Source: Labilithrix luteola
GTDB lineage: Bacteria > Myxococcota_A > Polyangia > Polyangiales > Polyangiaceae
Assembly: GCF_001263205.1 (NCBI RefSeq)
Contig: NZ_CP012333.1
Coordinates: forward strand, 8,599,501-8,663,500
Reading direction: 5' to 3'
Length of the DNA stretch: 64,000 nt
In this document: piece after piece, positions 63,104 to 64,000 of the stretch
Position numbering within the stretch: position 1 is the first letter of the stretch
Layout: every line of letters begins with the position of its first letter
Notes under the pieces: generated by a model
The model's input: only the letters and a program-made list of their open reading frames with translations
Told to the model about the DNA's origin: nothing
Databases searched by the model: none
Program-made: the position numbers and the translations under genes

Positions 63104-63511
63104 TCAGGTCGGCGGACCGCCAAAACGCGGGAGATCGTCGTGGATCTCGTGCCACGGCGCCTTCGAATCCACGAAGATGTGACCCATGGGACGCACCCCG
63201 GGATCGTCATCGAGGGACCCCATGGGGATCACGACGATGCCGCGCGCCTCGTCCACGCGCGGCATGCTCGAACCGCATGCCTTGCAGAACGTGTGCGTGA
63301 AGTACTTCGCGTCCGGGACTTTGTAGCTCGTGAGCAGTTCGGTCCCGCGCGTGAAGCGGAGGCCGTCGATGCCCACCACGAGGTTCGCGGCGGTGGCCGA
63401 GCCACGAGCCTTGCGGCAGCGCACGCAGTGGCAGTGCACGGCGCGAAGCGCTGGACCGGTGATCTCGAACGCTACGTCACCGCAGAGGCAGCTCCCTTGG
63501 ACGGCTTTCAT
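63104..63511 (-). CDS. GFA-family (CENP-V type) zinc protein
   Basis: A 135-residue protein of the glutathione-dependent formaldehyde-activating (GFA/CENP-V) family. The zinc ligands are present: CLCG at 8-11, HCHCVRCRKARGSA in the first half and FCKACGSSMPR in the second. ATG 63511 is the start. Despite the family name, most members have no proven formaldehyde activity. It is a short cytosolic protein upstream of the receiver-domain gene, same strand. Confidence 0.88.
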   Translation of the reverse strand: MKAVQGSCLCGDVAFEITGPALRAVHCHCVRCRKARGSATAANLVVGIDGLRFTRGTELLTSYKVPDAKYFTHTFCKACGSSMPRVDEARGIVVIPMGSLDDDPGVRPMGHIFVDSKAPWHEIHDDLPRFGGPPT

Positions 63512-63711
63512 GAGGTCTCGGAGAATACTCCGAAGGGGTGCACCAAAATGGATCGGCCTGCCCGCCGGCTGCTCGCCGAGCGGGCGATGGATGAGCTGCG
63601 CGACGCGAGCGGCCTACGAAATACCGGTGATCGGCGCTGGCACCGGTCTTGAAACGAGCGTGGGCGACGCGTCTCGGCGTGGGCCGAGCGATGCGCGGAG
63701 GAGCAGGAGAG

Positions 63712-64000
<289 letters not shown>

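Overview
The window looks like chromosomal DNA from a high-GC myxobacterium-type organism (Myxococcota; placement is inference). The signs are very GC-rich third codon positions, many Ser/Thr kinases and receiver-domain proteins, an unusual number of secreted lipoproteins with Cys-rich tails, long multidomain outer-membrane proteins, and pairs of genes joined by TGATG or GTGA overlaps. There is no phage, integrase, transposase or CRISPR array. One tRNA gene (Pro, GGG) is present.

Layout: 1-1487 argB (cut by the window edge) and argC. 1588-9146 holds a fatty-acid-hydroxylase-type membrane protein with a clear promoter and operator, an M20 peptidase coupled to a PHP-domain lipoprotein, and a WGR-DUF4132 protein. 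9414-9851 is tRNA-Pro with its terminator, followed by palindromes and a 22-bp tandem repeat. 9852-13310 covers ion homeostasis: a TerC-type protein, and a CPA1 cation/proton antiporter coupled to a TrkA-type protein. 13418-19101 is a three-gene heavy-metal RND efflux operon (TolC, adaptor, CzcA type). 19908-27159 is a signalling island: an NtrC-type regulator, two Ser/Thr kinases each fused to a C-terminal receiver domain, and two soluble histidine kinases. 27224-32087 has a DUF2334 deacetylase-like gene, a repeat-containing unknown protein and two divergent GT4 glycosyltransferases.

32262-39584 is the most interesting part: six coupled genes encoding a PstS-like binding protein, three lipoproteins, an OprO/OprP-type porin and a TonB-dependent receptor that carries its own TonB C-terminal domain. 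No ABC permease or ATPase is present, so this looks like an outer-membrane or surface assembly. 39610-47000 is a decayed accessory stretch: a chimeric junction between two truncated genes, 42-bp and 21-bp tandem repeats, fragments of delta-60 and PQQ-like propeller genes, and a lipoprotein made of about six tandem repeats. 46984-49702 pairs a catalase-like lipoprotein with a divergent GlxA-type regulator. 49772-52295 is a four-gene cluster of secreted proteins. 52376-64000 contains stand-alone genes: a macro domain protein, a PhnB-like protein, a PD40-type lipoprotein with a CxxCH site and a cystine-rich tail, a class III cyclase, a GST, a sigma factor, a PilT/PilU-type ATPase, a 5'-nucleotidase-like protein, a single receiver domain, a GFA-family protein and a metallo-beta-lactamase-fold protein cut by the window edge.

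Four genes (near 28543, 41145, 45937 and 58595) are each broken by what looks like one missing base; adding one base restores a continuous protein in each. This shared pattern suggests base-call deletions in the source sequence, although real decay is plausible for the copy near 41145.
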